Notes: generated from the sequence alone by a model not told the origin. A DNA stretch of 33,537 nt from Spirochaetota bacterium (GCA_023393015.1 JAEWMY010000049.1:1-33537), one strand, 5' to 3'; positions 7,372-15,698 are shown, counted from the first letter of the stretch. Numbers and translations: made by a program.

Positions 7372-8915
7372 GCGGGCCCGCCTTTCGGGCCGTAGCCCGC
7401 CTCGCGGAGCGCGTTCCTCGCCTCGGCGATCTCGTCGTAGGGATCGACCCTGTCCCGGTAAATGATCGAGTTCTCGTGACCCTTTCCGAGCAGGAGAACG
7501 AGGTCTCCCGGCGCGGCGAGCGAGACCGCCTTCCTGATCGCCTCGGGCCTGTTCGGGATAAGATAAAGCGCCTCGTCCCGCGCGAGCTCCGGGCAGCCGC
7601 GCGCGATCTGCTCGAGTATGTCCATCGGTTCCTCGCCGCGCGGGTCCTCGTCGGAGAGAATGACGACGTCGGAATAGTCGGCGGCGACGCGTCCCTGTTC
7701 GGGACGCTTTACCGTGTCCCGCTCGCCCCCCGATCCGAACACGCTGATGATCCGGCCGGATATCCTCTTGCGAAGCGCCGGGAAGATGGCCTGGAAGGAC
7801 GACGGCGTGTGCGCGTAATCGACGAGAACCTCGAAGGGCTGACCCTCGTCGACGACGGTCATTCTCCCCTTTACGGGAACGAGGTCGGGAAGAAGGGCAA
7901 TGACGTCAGCCAGCGGCCGTTCGAGGGTCCGCGCCACCGTAATCGCCGCGGCGAGGGCGTTATAGACGTTGAACGAGCCGGGAAGGTTTATCCTGGCGGG
8001 CAACGTCACCTCGCCGCAGGTCACGTCGAAGGAGGAGCCGCGCGCGTCGTTCGATATCCCGCTCGCGGACAGGCCCCTTCTCGTGTTCGCCCAGGTGGAA
8101 TAGCCGTAAACCGGTTTCTTCGTCGCGTCGCGGAAATACACGGAGGCGGTATCCTCCTCGTTGACGACGCCGAACGAGGGTACCGGCTTTCCCGCCTTGA
8201 CGTGGTCGTGCAGGTCGAGCGCGCGGAAGAGGTTCGCCTTGTCGCTCTTGTATTGCTCGCGCGTGCCGTGGAACTCGAGATGTTCGTGCGTGACGTTGGT
8301 CATGATTCCGACGTCGAAGAGGACGTCTCCGAGGCGGTTGGTGCGGCTCGAAAGCCCGTGCGACGAGGACTCGATGACGGCGTGCGTGAGGCCGTTATCG
8401 CGCATCTCGGCGAGTTTTCCGTGGATAGTCACGGCCTCGGGCGTCGTCTGATGCTCGGGATTCGCGAGAGCCTCGTCCGCGACGCAGTATTCCACGGTGG
8501 AGATGAATCCCGCCCGAACGCCGCACAGCCCGAGCAGTTGCCAGACGAGGGAGACTGTCGTGCTCTTGCCCTCGGTTCCGGTGACTCCGATTATCACGAG
8601 GTCGCGGGAGGGATGGTCGTTGAACGCGGCGGCGGCCGGGGACATCGCGAAACGGGCGTCCTTGACGCGAAGATAGACGACCGACGGATCGTACGACTCG
8701 AGCGGCCGCTCGTGCACGACCGCGAGAGCGCCCCTCCGGATCGCTTCGGGGATAAACGCGGAACCGTCCGCGTGGATGCCGGGAAGGGCGAAAAAAAGCG
8801 ATCCGGGCGTTACCCGGCGCGAATCGTAGACCAGACCGGAAATCCGGGGATCAGAGTCGCCGACGCGATCGACGGCGCCGAGGGAATCGGCGAAGGCTGA
8901 CAGTTTCTTCATCAT
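7368..8915 (-). CDS. murE: UDP-MurNAc-tripeptide synthetase (diamino-acid-adding ligase)
   Basis: Adds the third, diamino residue to UDP-MurNAc-L-Ala-D-Glu. The protein has 515 residues (ATG at 8915, or 514 from the adjacent ATG at 8912). ISGLVYDSRRVTPGSLFFALPG (from about residue 25) is the Mur N-terminal domain; the P-loop GVTGTEGKSTT is at about 110-120; TNVTHEHLEFHG and VLVDYAHTP follow. The specificity loop, DNPR in meso-DAP enzymes, reads DEDPRGEE here (about 422-429), so the diamino acid cannot be read off; treponemes are known for ornithine in this position. It is transcribed from TTGCCA-17-TACAAT, whose -10 ends ten bases before the ATG, with no Shine-Dalgarno. The DapF-like gene follows with a GTGA overlap. 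Confidence 0.92.
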   Translation of the reverse strand: MMKKLSAFADSLGAVDRVGDSDPRISGLVYDSRRVTPGSLFFALPGIHADGSAFIPEAIRRGALAVVHERPLESYDPSVVYLRVKDARFAMSPAAAAFNDHPSRDLVIIGVTGTEGKSTTVSLVWQLLGLCGVRAGFISTVEYCVADEALANPEHQTTPEAVTIHGKLAEMRDNGLTHAVIESSSHGLSSRTNRLGDVLFDVGIMTNVTHEHLEFHGTREQYKSDKANLFRALDLHDHVKAGKPVPSFGVVNEEDTASVYFRDATKKPVYGYSTWANTRRGLSASGISNDARGSSFDVTCGEVTLPARINLPGSFNVYNALAAAITVARTLERPLADVIALLPDLVPVKGRMTVVDEGQPFEVLVDYAHTPSSFQAIFPALRKRISGRIISVFGSGGERDTVKRPEQGRVAADYSDVVILSDEDPRGEEPMDILEQIARGCPELARDEALYLIPNRPEAIRKAVSLAAPGDLVLLLGKGHENSIIYRDRVDPYDEIAEARNALREAGYGPKGGPA

Positions 8916-8925
8916 AACTGTACGG

Positions 8926-8971
8926 ATTGTATCAACGCCGTCTTGCGTTGGCAACACCTTCCCGGTAGTAT
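8926..8971. promoter_or_regulatory. Back-to-back promoters for murE and queD
   Basis: Minus strand (murE): TTGCCA at 8954-8949, 17 bases, TACAAT at 8931-8926, predicted start near 8919. Plus strand (queD): TTGCGT at 8943-8948, 17 bases, TAGTAT at 8966-8971, predicted start at 8978, which is the A of the queD ATG. The two -35 boxes abut at 8948/8949, so simultaneous binding is unlikely. Confidence 0.75.
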
Positions 8972-8977
8972 GTGCCC

Positions 8978-9340
8978 ATGTACGAAGTCAGAGTCGAGGC
9001 CGATTTCGCGGCCGCCCATTTTTTGACCGACTATCACGGAAAGTGCGAGCGCCTTCACGGCCATAACTACCGGGTGCTCGCCCACGCGCGGGGCGCGGAA
9101 CTGGGTCCCGGCGGGATGCTCGTGGATTTCGGCGTCCTCAAGAAGGCCCTTCGGACGGCGTGCGGCGAGCTCGATCACGGCAACCTGAACGACCTTCCCG
9201 TTTTCGACGGGAACCCGAGCGCCGAGCGGATAGCGCGCCACCTTTTCGCGCGCGTCAGGGAGCTCGTTCCGTCGGTGCCGCTCCGGGCCGTGGACGTGTA
9301 CGAAACGCCGACGAGCAGGGCCCGGTATAGCGAGGACTGA
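8978..9340 (+). CDS. queD: 6-carboxy-5,6,7,8-tetrahydropterin synthase family protein
   Basis: Converts dihydroneopterin triphosphate to 6-carboxytetrahydropterin in queuosine precursor synthesis; the family also includes pyruvoyl-tetrahydropterin synthases. The 120-residue protein has the zinc ligands His14 (AAAHFL), His27 and His29 (LHGHNY) and the catalytic Cys23 (KCERLHGHNY). MLVDFGVLK, LDHGNLND and the C-terminal YETPTSRARY complete the pattern. I chose ATG at 8978 over GTG at 8972 because TAGTAT ends exactly six bases before the ATG, placing transcription start on it; no Shine-Dalgarno is present. No other queuosine gene is in the window. It appears monocistronic. Confidence 0.9.
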   Translation: MYEVRVEADFAAAHFLTDYHGKCERLHGHNYRVLAHARGAELGPGGMLVDFGVLKKALRTACGELDHGNLNDLPVFDGNPSAERIARHLFARVRELVPSVPLRAVDVYETPTSRARYSED

Positions 9341-9475
9341 CCGCGGAAGTTCGCGCGCCGAACGGCCGTGTAACCCTCGAGGTTTTCGGAAGTTTTTTCC
9401 TGTTAAGCCGGCAGGCGCCGGTTTGAGATAATCGAAGATTCACTACATTCTATACGCAACGCAAAGGGAGGATAT
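9341..9475 (+). promoter_or_regulatory. Intergenic region with weak hairpin and strong gldA ribosome site
   Basis: No gene here. A small hairpin CCGGC-AGGC-GCCGG (9408-9421) followed by only three T could be a weak terminator for queD. Further down are AT-rich stretches with several imperfect -10 candidates (GATAAT 9427-9432, TACATT 9444-9449, TATACG 9451-9456), none with a well-spaced -35. The ribosome site AAAGGGAGG (9463-9471) lies four bases before the ATG, so this first gene, unlike many others here, should have a conventional leader. Confidence 0.5.
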
Positions 9476-10426
9476 ATGATCGAGGTTTCACGCGTATCCC
9501 GCGCGTACGGGGACTTCCTGGCAGTCGACGACGTCAGCTTTTCCGTTCGGAAAGGCGAGATCGTCGGACTGTTGGGGCCCAACGGCGCGGGGAAGACGAC
9601 CACGATGCGAATGATCACGGGTTTCCTCGAGCCGACTTCCGGCTCGGTGACGATCGACGGCCTCGCGATGACGGGCGATTCCCGCGAGCTCAAGCGGAAG
9701 ATCGGGTACATGCCGGAATCCGCCCCGCTGTACGGGGAGATGCTCGTCGCAGACTATCTCGAGTACGTCGCCGCGATGCAGGGAATCGGCGACCCCGCCA
9801 AGATCCCGTCTATCGCCGCCGTATGCGGCCTCGAGGAGGTCATGCACAAGAACGTCGGCGACCTTTCGCGCGGCTACCGGCAGCGCGTCGGCCTCGCGCA
9901 CTCGCTTCTCCATGACCCCGAGATTCTGATCCTCGACGAGCCGACCTCCGGTCTCGACCCGAACCAGATCATCGAGGTGCGAAACCTCATCCGCTCGATC
10001 GGCACGACGAGGACCGTCATCATATCCACCCATATTCTCAGCGAGGTCGAGGCGCTCTGCGACCGCGTCGTGATAATCTCGCGCGGGCGCATCGTCGCCG
10101 ACAGCCCCACGAAGGAGCTTCGCGCGCGGTACGCCCAGCGCTCGACGCTTCGCGTTCAGGCCTCCGGTTGCGCCGCCTCCGCGTTCGAGTCGGCACTCGC
10201 GGGCCTTCCGGGTGTCTCGGGTGTCGTCCCGTCCGAGGGAGACGAGCTTCCCGGCGGCGCGCGGCTTTGTTGCGCGGAACTCTCGGTCGAGGGGGACGCC
10301 GATCCGCGCCCGGCCGCTTTCGCGCTCGCCCGCGACTCTGGATGGACGCTCTACGAGATGACCGTCAGGAAAAACAGCCTTGAAGACGTTTTCAGGGAGC
10401 TTACGACCGGAGGGGACGAACAATGA
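9476..10426 (+). CDS. ABC transporter ATP-binding protein, GldA-like
   Basis: ATPase subunit of an ABC-2 type exporter (316 residues). Walker A is GPNGAGKT (34-41), the signature is LSRGYRQRVGLA as in GldA/CcmA-type ATPases rather than canonical LSGGQ, and Walker B is ILILDEPTSGLD, followed by the switch histidine in STHILSEVE. About 90 C-terminal residues form the accessory domain often seen in drug or lipid exporters. It has a strong ribosome site, and its stop overlaps the permease start as ATGA. With the next three genes it makes a complete GldA-GldF-GldG-DUF4340 set. In gliding Bacteroidetes GldA/F/G support motility, but the same set occurs in non-gliders, so substrate and function here are unknown. 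Confidence 0.9.
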   Translation: MIEVSRVSRAYGDFLAVDDVSFSVRKGEIVGLLGPNGAGKTTTMRMITGFLEPTSGSVTIDGLAMTGDSRELKRKIGYMPESAPLYGEMLVADYLEYVAAMQGIGDPAKIPSIAAVCGLEEVMHKNVGDLSRGYRQRVGLAHSLLHDPEILILDEPTSGLDPNQIIEVRNLIRSIGTTRTVIISTHILSEVEALCDRVVIISRGRIVADSPTKELRARYAQRSTLRVQASGCAASAFESALAGLPGVSGVVPSEGDELPGGARLCCAELSVEGDADPRPAAFALARDSGWTLYEMTVRKNSLEDVFRELTTGGDEQ

Positions 10427-11148
10427 AACGGAACGGATCTGCGTGGGCGGTGATAGCCCGGCGCGAACTCGCCTCGTACTTCTCGAGCCCGGTGGCGTAC
10501 ATCGTCATGGTGTGTTTCGTCGCGTTCTCGGGATTTCTATTTTTCTCGACGTTTTTCCTCGCGAACCGCGCGGAGCTCAGGGGTTTTTTCTCCCTGCTTC
10601 CCGTGCTGTACGCGTTCTTCGTTCCGGCCATAACGATGCGCCTCTTCGCCGAGGAAACGCGGAGCGGAAGCATCGAGACGCTCATGACGCTTCCCGTGAC
10701 CGCCTTTGACGCGGTTCTCGGAAAGTACCTCGCGGCCGTCGCCTTCAGCGCCTCCATGCTGCTGCCGACGCTCTGTTACGCGGTCACGATCGCCCTGCTC
10801 GGCGATCCCGATTCGGGTCCGATGATCGGAGGGTACCTCGGTTCGCTCTTTCTGGCCGGCGGATTTTCCGCCGTCGGGCTCTTCGCGTCGGCCGTGACTA
10901 AAAACCAGATAGTGGCGTTCTTCATCGCCTTCGCGATTTCCATCCTGCTTGCCCTCGTCGACGCCTTCCTGATCCTGCTTCCCGCCCCGATCGTCGGGGT
11001 ATTGCAGTCGATATCGGCCGGCTATCACTTCCAGTCCGTCGCCCGGGGCATCCTGGACACGCGCGACGTGCTCTATTTCGTTTCGCTGTCGGCGCTCTTC
11101 GTGTCGATGACCGTCAAGGCGATATCCGCCAGGGGAGGCGCGCGATGA
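10423..11148 (+). CDS. ABC-2 type permease, GldF-like
   Basis: Membrane subunit of the exporter, 241 residues with about six hydrophobic segments (YIVMVCFVAFSGFLFFSTFFL, FFSLLPVLYAFFVPAITM, ASMLLPTLCYAVTIALL, YLGSLFLAGGFSAVGLFAS, IVAFFIAFAISILLALVDAF, VLYFVSLSALFVSM). The AITMRLFAEETRSGSIETLMTLPVT loop is typical of the NosY/GldF ABC-2 family. GGAGGGG lies a few bases upstream of ATG, and both ends overlap the neighbouring genes by ATGA, indicating strong coupling with the ATPase and GldG-like subunits. Confidence 0.88.
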   Translation: MKRNGSAWAVIARRELASYFSSPVAYIVMVCFVAFSGFLFFSTFFLANRAELRGFFSLLPVLYAFFVPAITMRLFAEETRSGSIETLMTLPVTAFDAVLGKYLAAVAFSASMLLPTLCYAVTIALLGDPDSGPMIGGYLGSLFLAGGFSAVGLFASAVTKNQIVAFFIAFAISILLALVDAFLILLPAPIVGVLQSISAGYHFQSVARGILDTRDVLYFVSLSALFVSMTVKAISARGGAR

Positions 11149-13286
11149 GAGAAACCGGAAAGACCGTACGCGGGACGGACGGGAAAGGTGCGAATCCGTT
11201 CCGGCGCGTCCTGTCATGGCTCACGGGGCCGAAGAGCGACTTCCCCCTCTTCGTCATCGCCCTCGTGCTTCTCAACCTCGTCGGCGCCCGCGCCTTCTTC
11301 AGGCTCGACCTGACGGAAAACGACGCCTACTCCCTTTCCGACGCGAGCCGCGAGATCGTCCGCACGCTCGAGCAGCCGCTTTCGGTCAAGGTGTTCTTCA
11401 CCGAGAGCCTGCCGGCCCCGTACAACGGCGTTGAACGATACCTTCGCGACCTCCTCGCGGAATACGACGCGGCCGCGAACGAAGGCTTCGATTACGAGTT
11501 TTTCGACATGAAAAAGCCGGAGAACGAGGACGTGGCCAGGTCGTACGGCATCTCGATGGTCCAGATCCAGGAGGTCAAGGACGACGAGGTCGGGTTCAGG
11601 AACGCGTGGATGGGCCTCGCGCTCGTGCACGGCGACCTCATCGAAACGATTCCCGAGCTTTCGTCCTCCGACGGACTCGAGTACCTGCTCACCACCAAAA
11701 TCGCCCGGATGGTCGCGACCGCGAACTCCCTCGCGGGGCTGTCCGGAAAGGTTGTCATGACCGTGTACGTCTCGCCCGAGCTCGCGCAGTTCAACATCGC
11801 GGGCTTCAACCAGATTGAGACGAAGGCGTTCGAGGCGTGGAACCGCGTCAACAAGAAGAACCTCGAACGGATAGACTACCGGAAGGCCGATCCCGCTTCC
11901 GTCGGCGTCGACGAGCTCGCGCGGCGCTTCGGCCTCCAGAGGATCAGCTGGGCGGATGGCGCGTCGGGCGAGAAGGCGGGCCTCATCGGCGTCGTACTCG
12001 AGCACGGGGAGCGTTTCGCGGTCGTGCCGATCGAGCTCGCCCGGACCCTGTTCGGCGGCTACGCGGTCGCGGGGCTCGACACGCTCGAGGACGGGCTCGA
12101 AAACGCCCTGAGAACGCTGACGAGCACCTCGCTCGCCGTCGGTTACTCTACGGGTCACGGCGAACTGCCGCTCGCCGACGAGCGGTCCGGCGCGGGTCGG
12201 TTCGCCTCTCTCGCGTCCGACACCTACGAGTTCCGCGAGTTCAATCCGGATACCGAGGAGATACCCGCGGGATTGAGCGCCCTCGTCGTCAACGGGCCGA
12301 AGGCCCTGTTCTCCGAGGCGGCCCTTTTCCGCATCGACCAGTTCCTCATGAAGGGCGGCTCGCTGATGCTCATGCTCGATCCCTTCGCCGAGGTCGGCCC
12401 GGACGAGTCGATGGCCGCGTACGGTGCGGAGCCGGAATTCGTGCCGGTCGACTCGGGCCTCGGCCGCCTCCTCGAGCGGTACGGCGTTTCGGTCGGCAGG
12501 AACTACGTGCTCGACAAGACCTGTTACGAGGCCCAGCAGCGCGGCATGGGCAAGGTCCCCCTCTATTACGTGCCGGTCGTGGGTCGCGACGGGCTGGACC
12601 GGTCGAACCCCGTGTCGAAAAACCTCTCGGGCGTCATCTTCCTGCAAGCAGCGTCCGTCGACGTAAAACGCGACTCGCTCCCGGAGGGAGTCGTCGCGAC
12701 GACGCTCGCTTCGAGCTCTCCGGAATCCTGGCTCATGTCGGGACGCGTCAGCCTGTCCCCCTACGGGATGGCGCCGCCGGCCGCGGAGTCCCTGTCGGCT
12801 CGCGGTCTCGCAGTGCTTCTCGAGGGAACGTTCCCGAGCGCCTTCGACGCGGTTCCCGCCGAGCTCGACGCGTCTTCGCCGAAGGCGTCGCCGTCAGACG
12901 GCGGCGTCGCGGCGGCCGAACGGCGCCTTTCCTCGGCCGTGCTTCCGGGGAAGGTCTTCGTCGCCGGTACCTCGAAGGTAACCACAGCGGCCGTCATGGA
13001 CGAGCAGGGACGTCAGCCGATCGCGATCTTCGTGCGGAACGCCCTGGACTACCTCAACGGACGGGCAGACCTGGCCGCCATGCGCGCGAAGGGGCTTTCC
13101 CTCAATCCGCTCGACAAGACGAGCCCTGCGGCGCGGGCCGCGGCGCGGGCCGTGAACCTCTACGCGATTCCCGCACTCGTCGTCGCGGTCGGCTTGGCCG
13201 CCTGGAGGCTCAGGGTACGCCGGAGGAAGGCCATAAGGCGTCGCTATGATCCGTCCGCGAGCCGGGCCGAAGGAGGAGAAAAATGA
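11145..13286 (+). CDS. GldG-like ABC transporter auxiliary protein
   Basis: A 713-residue membrane-anchored extracytoplasmic protein of the GldG/ABC-transporter auxiliary family. After about 26 hydrophilic residues comes a transmembrane segment (FPLFVIALVLLNLVGARAFF). The family region RLDLTENDAYSLSDASREIVRTLEQPLSVKVFFTESLPAPY follows, then the STGHGELPL and MKGGSLMLMLDPFAE regions typical of the IFT52/GldG-like domain. A second transmembrane segment (AIPALVVAVGLAAW) near the C-terminus is followed by a basic tail. The start has GGAGG just upstream and overlaps the permease stop; the stop overlaps the DUF4340 start. It probably forms the periplasmic part of the exporter. A 477-codon frame on the opposite strand is a shadow. 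Confidence 0.88.
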   Translation: MRETGKTVRGTDGKGANPFRRVLSWLTGPKSDFPLFVIALVLLNLVGARAFFRLDLTENDAYSLSDASREIVRTLEQPLSVKVFFTESLPAPYNGVERYLRDLLAEYDAAANEGFDYEFFDMKKPENEDVARSYGISMVQIQEVKDDEVGFRNAWMGLALVHGDLIETIPELSSSDGLEYLLTTKIARMVATANSLAGLSGKVVMTVYVSPELAQFNIAGFNQIETKAFEAWNRVNKKNLERIDYRKADPASVGVDELARRFGLQRISWADGASGEKAGLIGVVLEHGERFAVVPIELARTLFGGYAVAGLDTLEDGLENALRTLTSTSLAVGYSTGHGELPLADERSGAGRFASLASDTYEFREFNPDTEEIPAGLSALVVNGPKALFSEAALFRIDQFLMKGGSLMLMLDPFAEVGPDESMAAYGAEPEFVPVDSGLGRLLERYGVSVGRNYVLDKTCYEAQQRGMGKVPLYYVPVVGRDGLDRSNPVSKNLSGVIFLQAASVDVKRDSLPEGVVATTLASSSPESWLMSGRVSLSPYGMAPPAAESLSARGLAVLLEGTFPSAFDAVPAELDASSPKASPSDGGVAAAERRLSSAVLPGKVFVAGTSKVTTAAVMDEQGRQPIAIFVRNALDYLNGRADLAAMRAKGLSLNPLDKTSPAARAAARAVNLYAIPALVVAVGLAAWRLRVRRRKAIRRRYDPSASRAEGGEK

Positions 13287-14185
13287 TCACCAGGAGAAAA
13301 ATCGCCTTGCTCGCGTCCGTGGCCGTTCTCGCCCTCGTATACGCGTTTCAGCTCGCGCTGACCAGGCCCGAATCGGTCAAGACGCTCGCGGCCGAGTCCG
13401 CGATCGACTCTATCGAGATCGCGACGTCCGACGAGCGGACGATCGTCCTTTCCAAAGAGGGTGAGGCGTGGTATGTCGGCGAAAGCCGGTATCCCGCCGA
13501 CCCGTCCCGCGTCGAGGCGATGCTTTCGCTCCTGAACGCGGTCAAGGTTCTCGGTACAGTCGCGTCGGACGCCTCGCGCGGGGAATACGGCCTTGAGGAA
13601 GGATCGGCCGTTTCGGTAACCGCCCTTTCGGGCGGCAGGACGATACGCTCGGTTCTCGTGGGGAAGGGCGCCGTCAATTCGATGCAAACCTACGCCCGCG
13701 TCGACGACGCGAGGTCGGTGAGCCTTCTTTCCGGGAATTACCGCGGTGCCTTCGGGTTGTCGGTCGACGAGATTCGAAGCAGGGAGGTGTGGACGATCGA
13801 CGCGCAATCGGTGACCCGCGTGGCCTCCGACCGACCGTCGCTCGCCTTCTCGCTCGAGAAGGCGGGAGATCCTCCCGCGTGGACGCTCTCGCGGGCTTCG
13901 GGCGCGGCCTCCGTCGCGATCGACGCCGAGAAGGCGAACGCGTGGGTCAACGGGTTGCTGTCGGTAAAGGCGCAGTCCTTCGCGCGAGACGGCGCGGAGA
14001 TTCCCGAGGGCGTTCTCTGCGCGGTAACGATAAGCGCGGGCGGCGTTGACTACTGGATTCGCCTGCACGGGAAGGGAGACGACGGGACCTATCTTTGCAC
14101 CGCCGGCGGCGTTTCTTCGCCGTTCTATCTATCCTCGTGGACCGCCGAGAAGATCCTGAAGCCGCTTTCCGAATTGGGAAAATGA
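13283..14185 (+). CDS. DUF4340-domain protein
   Basis: A 300-residue protein with one N-terminal membrane anchor (residues about 7-25, IALLASVAVLALVYAFQLAL) and an extracytoplasmic domain. EGEAWYVGESRYPADPSRVEAMLSLLNAVKVLG and EYGLEEGSAVSVTAL are typical of DUF4340, which usually follows GldG. AGGAGG precedes the ATG by six bases, and the start overlaps the gldG-like stop by ATGA, so it is the fourth gene of the export operon. The function is unknown; its constant company implies a structural or substrate-delivery role. No T-rich terminator follows; the convergent hisF gene and a duplicated hairpin-bearing sequence lie immediately beyond. Confidence 0.85.
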   Translation: MITRRKIALLASVAVLALVYAFQLALTRPESVKTLAAESAIDSIEIATSDERTIVLSKEGEAWYVGESRYPADPSRVEAMLSLLNAVKVLGTVASDASRGEYGLEEGSAVSVTALSGGRTIRSVLVGKGAVNSMQTYARVDDARSVSLLSGNYRGAFGLSVDEIRSREVWTIDAQSVTRVASDRPSLAFSLEKAGDPPAWTLSRASGAASVAIDAEKANAWVNGLLSVKAQSFARDGAEIPEGVLCAVTISAGGVDYWIRLHGKGDDGTYLCTAGGVSSPFYLSSWTAEKILKPLSELGK

Positions 14186-14191
14186 CGACGA

Positions 14192-14270
14192 CCGGCGCCG
14201 GGTATCGCCTGCGGGCGGACCGGCGAGACTGACGTGCCCGGCGCCGGGTATCGCCTACAGGCGGACCGGC
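14192..14270. repeat. 33-bp direct repeat covering the end of hisF
   Basis: Two 33-base copies, 14192-14224 and 14238-14270, differ at two positions. Each starts with the palindrome CCGGCGCCGG and, on the minus strand, holds the hairpin CGCC-N4-GGCG. The right copy encodes the last residues of HisF and its stop; the left copy lies just beyond it. It looks like a local duplication of the hisF 3' end that may have doubled a terminator-like hairpin, although no T run follows. Confidence 0.8.
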
Positions 14271-15019
14271 ACGCCGGCGGCCGAGAGTTCTTTCTTGATC
14301 GCCTCGACCGTCCAGTCGCCCGAGTGAACCATCGAGGCGATGAGCGCGGCGTCGGCGCGGCCCTTCGTCAGCACCTCGGCCATGTGCGCGGGAGTTCCCG
14401 CGCCGCCCGAGGCGACGACCGGGATTCCCACGCGCTCGGAGATCATCCGCGTGATGGGGATCTCGTATCCGTCGCGCGTTCCGTCCGCGTCGATCGAGTT
14501 GAGGACTATCTCGCCCGCGCCGAGCGATTCCGCGCGGACCGCCCACTCCAGCGCGTCGAGTTCCGTCGCGACCCGCCCGCCGTTGACGTAGACCCGGTAT
14601 CCCGACGGCATCGCGTCGTCGCGCTTCGCGTCCATCCCGAGCACGATGCATTGATTCCCGAAAATACCGGCGCCCTTTTCGATGAGCGAGGGATCGCGCA
14701 CGGCCGGCGAGTTGAGGCTCACCTTCTCCGCGCCCGCGAGTATCGTGTTCCGGATGTCGTCCACGGTCGAGATGCCGCCGCCGACGCAAAAGGGGATGTG
14801 GATCGTTTCCGCGACCCGGCCGATGAGGTCGAGCGTGGGTCCCCGGTCGCGGGCGGAGGCCATGATATCGTAGAAGACGAGCTCGTCGACGCCTTGACGG
14901 TAGTACTCTCCCGCCATGACGACGGGATCGCCGATGTCGACGTTGTCGAGAAACTTCACGCCCTTCGTCGTGCGCCCGTCCTTTACGTCGAGACAGACGA
15001 TTATCCTTTTTTTCAGCAT
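14255..15019 (-). CDS. hisF: Imidazole glycerol phosphate synthase cyclase subunit
   Basis: A (beta/alpha)8 barrel that uses ammonia from HisH to form imidazole glycerol phosphate and AICAR. The 254-residue protein carries the catalytic aspartates in IIVCLDVKDG (Asp11) and VLGMDAKRD. DELVFYDI, PFCVGGGIS, KVSLNSPA, GAGEIVLNSIDADGTRDGYE and the phosphate-binding VASGGAGT are all present. GGAGGT lies five bases before the ATG, and the start overlaps the hisH stop by seven bases, so the two subunits are coupled. No other histidine gene is in the window, so a role in another amidotransferase pathway, as for WbuZ-type homologues, cannot be excluded. The last residues lie in the 33-bp repeat. Confidence 0.88.
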   Translation of the reverse strand: MLKKRIIVCLDVKDGRTTKGVKFLDNVDIGDPVVMAGEYYRQGVDELVFYDIMASARDRGPTLDLIGRVAETIHIPFCVGGGISTVDDIRNTILAGAEKVSLNSPAVRDPSLIEKGAGIFGNQCIVLGMDAKRDDAMPSGYRVYVNGGRVATELDALEWAVRAESLGAGEIVLNSIDADGTRDGYEIPITRMISERVGIPVVASGGAGTPAHMAEVLTKGRADAALIASMVHSGDWTVEAIKKELSAAGVPVRL

Positions 15020-15663
15020 GAGATACCTCCGCCGACGCGCGGTTCGAACGGAACGCGGGCGAAATTGGCGAGCATGCGAAGCCCGTATTCCCCCGATTTT
15101 TCGGGATGGAACTGGAAGGCCTCGACGTTGTCTTTTTTGACGGCGGCGGGAACGGGAAAGCCGTAATCGACGGTCGCCGTTACCATGGACGGATCGGCGG
15201 GCTCGACGTAATACGAGTGCACGAAATACGCGGCGGTTCCCTCGGGAACGCCGTCAAAGAGGCTCGAGCCGCCGTTGCGCCAGGCGAGGTCGTTCCATCC
15301 CATGTGCGGGATCTTCCGGCCCAGCGCGGGAAAATCGGCGGGGAACCGGCGAACGACGCCGGGCAGTATTCCGAGGCAGGGCGTGTCGCTCTCCTCCGAG
15401 TGTTCGAAGATTATCTGCGAGCCGAGGCAGACGCCGAGGAGCGGCCTTCCCGACGCGGCCCAATCCCTGAGGAACGAATCGATGCCGGAGGAGCGAAGCT
15501 CGGCCATGGCGAATTTCGCCTCGCCGACGCCGGGAAAGATGAGGCGATCGGCGCCCTCGAGATCGGCCGGTTTCTTCGAAACTCGGTAATCGGCGCCCAG
15601 GGCCCGAAGGGCAAGCTCGACGCTGCGGATGTTGCCCGCGTTGTAGTCAATGATGCCTGTCAT
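15013..15663 (-). CDS. hisH: Imidazole glycerol phosphate synthase glutaminase subunit
   Basis: Class I glutamine amidotransferase that supplies ammonia to HisF. The 216-residue protein has a complete triad: Cys79 in GVCLGSQ, and His186 and Glu188 in FQFHPEKSG. IDYNAGNIRSV and FPGVGEA are typical of HisH, and FVHSYYV precedes the C-terminal motif. Transcription should start at the ATG itself: TTGACC (15698-15693), a 17-base spacer and TAGGAT (15675-15670) end six bases before the codon, with no Shine-Dalgarno. hisF follows with a seven-base overlap. The divergent 80-residue gene starts 70 bases away. Confidence 0.9.
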   Translation of the reverse strand: MTGIIDYNAGNIRSVELALRALGADYRVSKKPADLEGADRLIFPGVGEAKFAMAELRSSGIDSFLRDWAASGRPLLGVCLGSQIIFEHSEESDTPCLGILPGVVRRFPADFPALGRKIPHMGWNDLAWRNGGSSLFDGVPEGTAAYFVHSYYVEPADPSMVTATVDYGFPVPAAVKKDNVEAFQFHPEKSGEYGLRMLANFARVPFEPRVGGGISC

Positions 15664-15669
15664 GGAACA

Positions 15670-15698
15670 ATCCTACCGGCGCGCGGGTATGAGGTCAA
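15670..15698 (-). promoter_or_regulatory. hisHF promoter
   Basis: On the minus strand: TTGACC (15698-15693), 17-base spacer, TAGGAT (15675-15670). Six bases separate it from the hisH ATG, giving a predicted leaderless transcript. For the divergent 80-residue gene, GATAAT (15718-15723) ends ten bases before its ATG, but no convincing -35 is visible. Confidence 0.75.

Noticed and set aside
8972..8980. GTG at 8972 as the queD start
   Set aside because: It would lie upstream of the predicted transcription start, and family alignment begins at the ATG.
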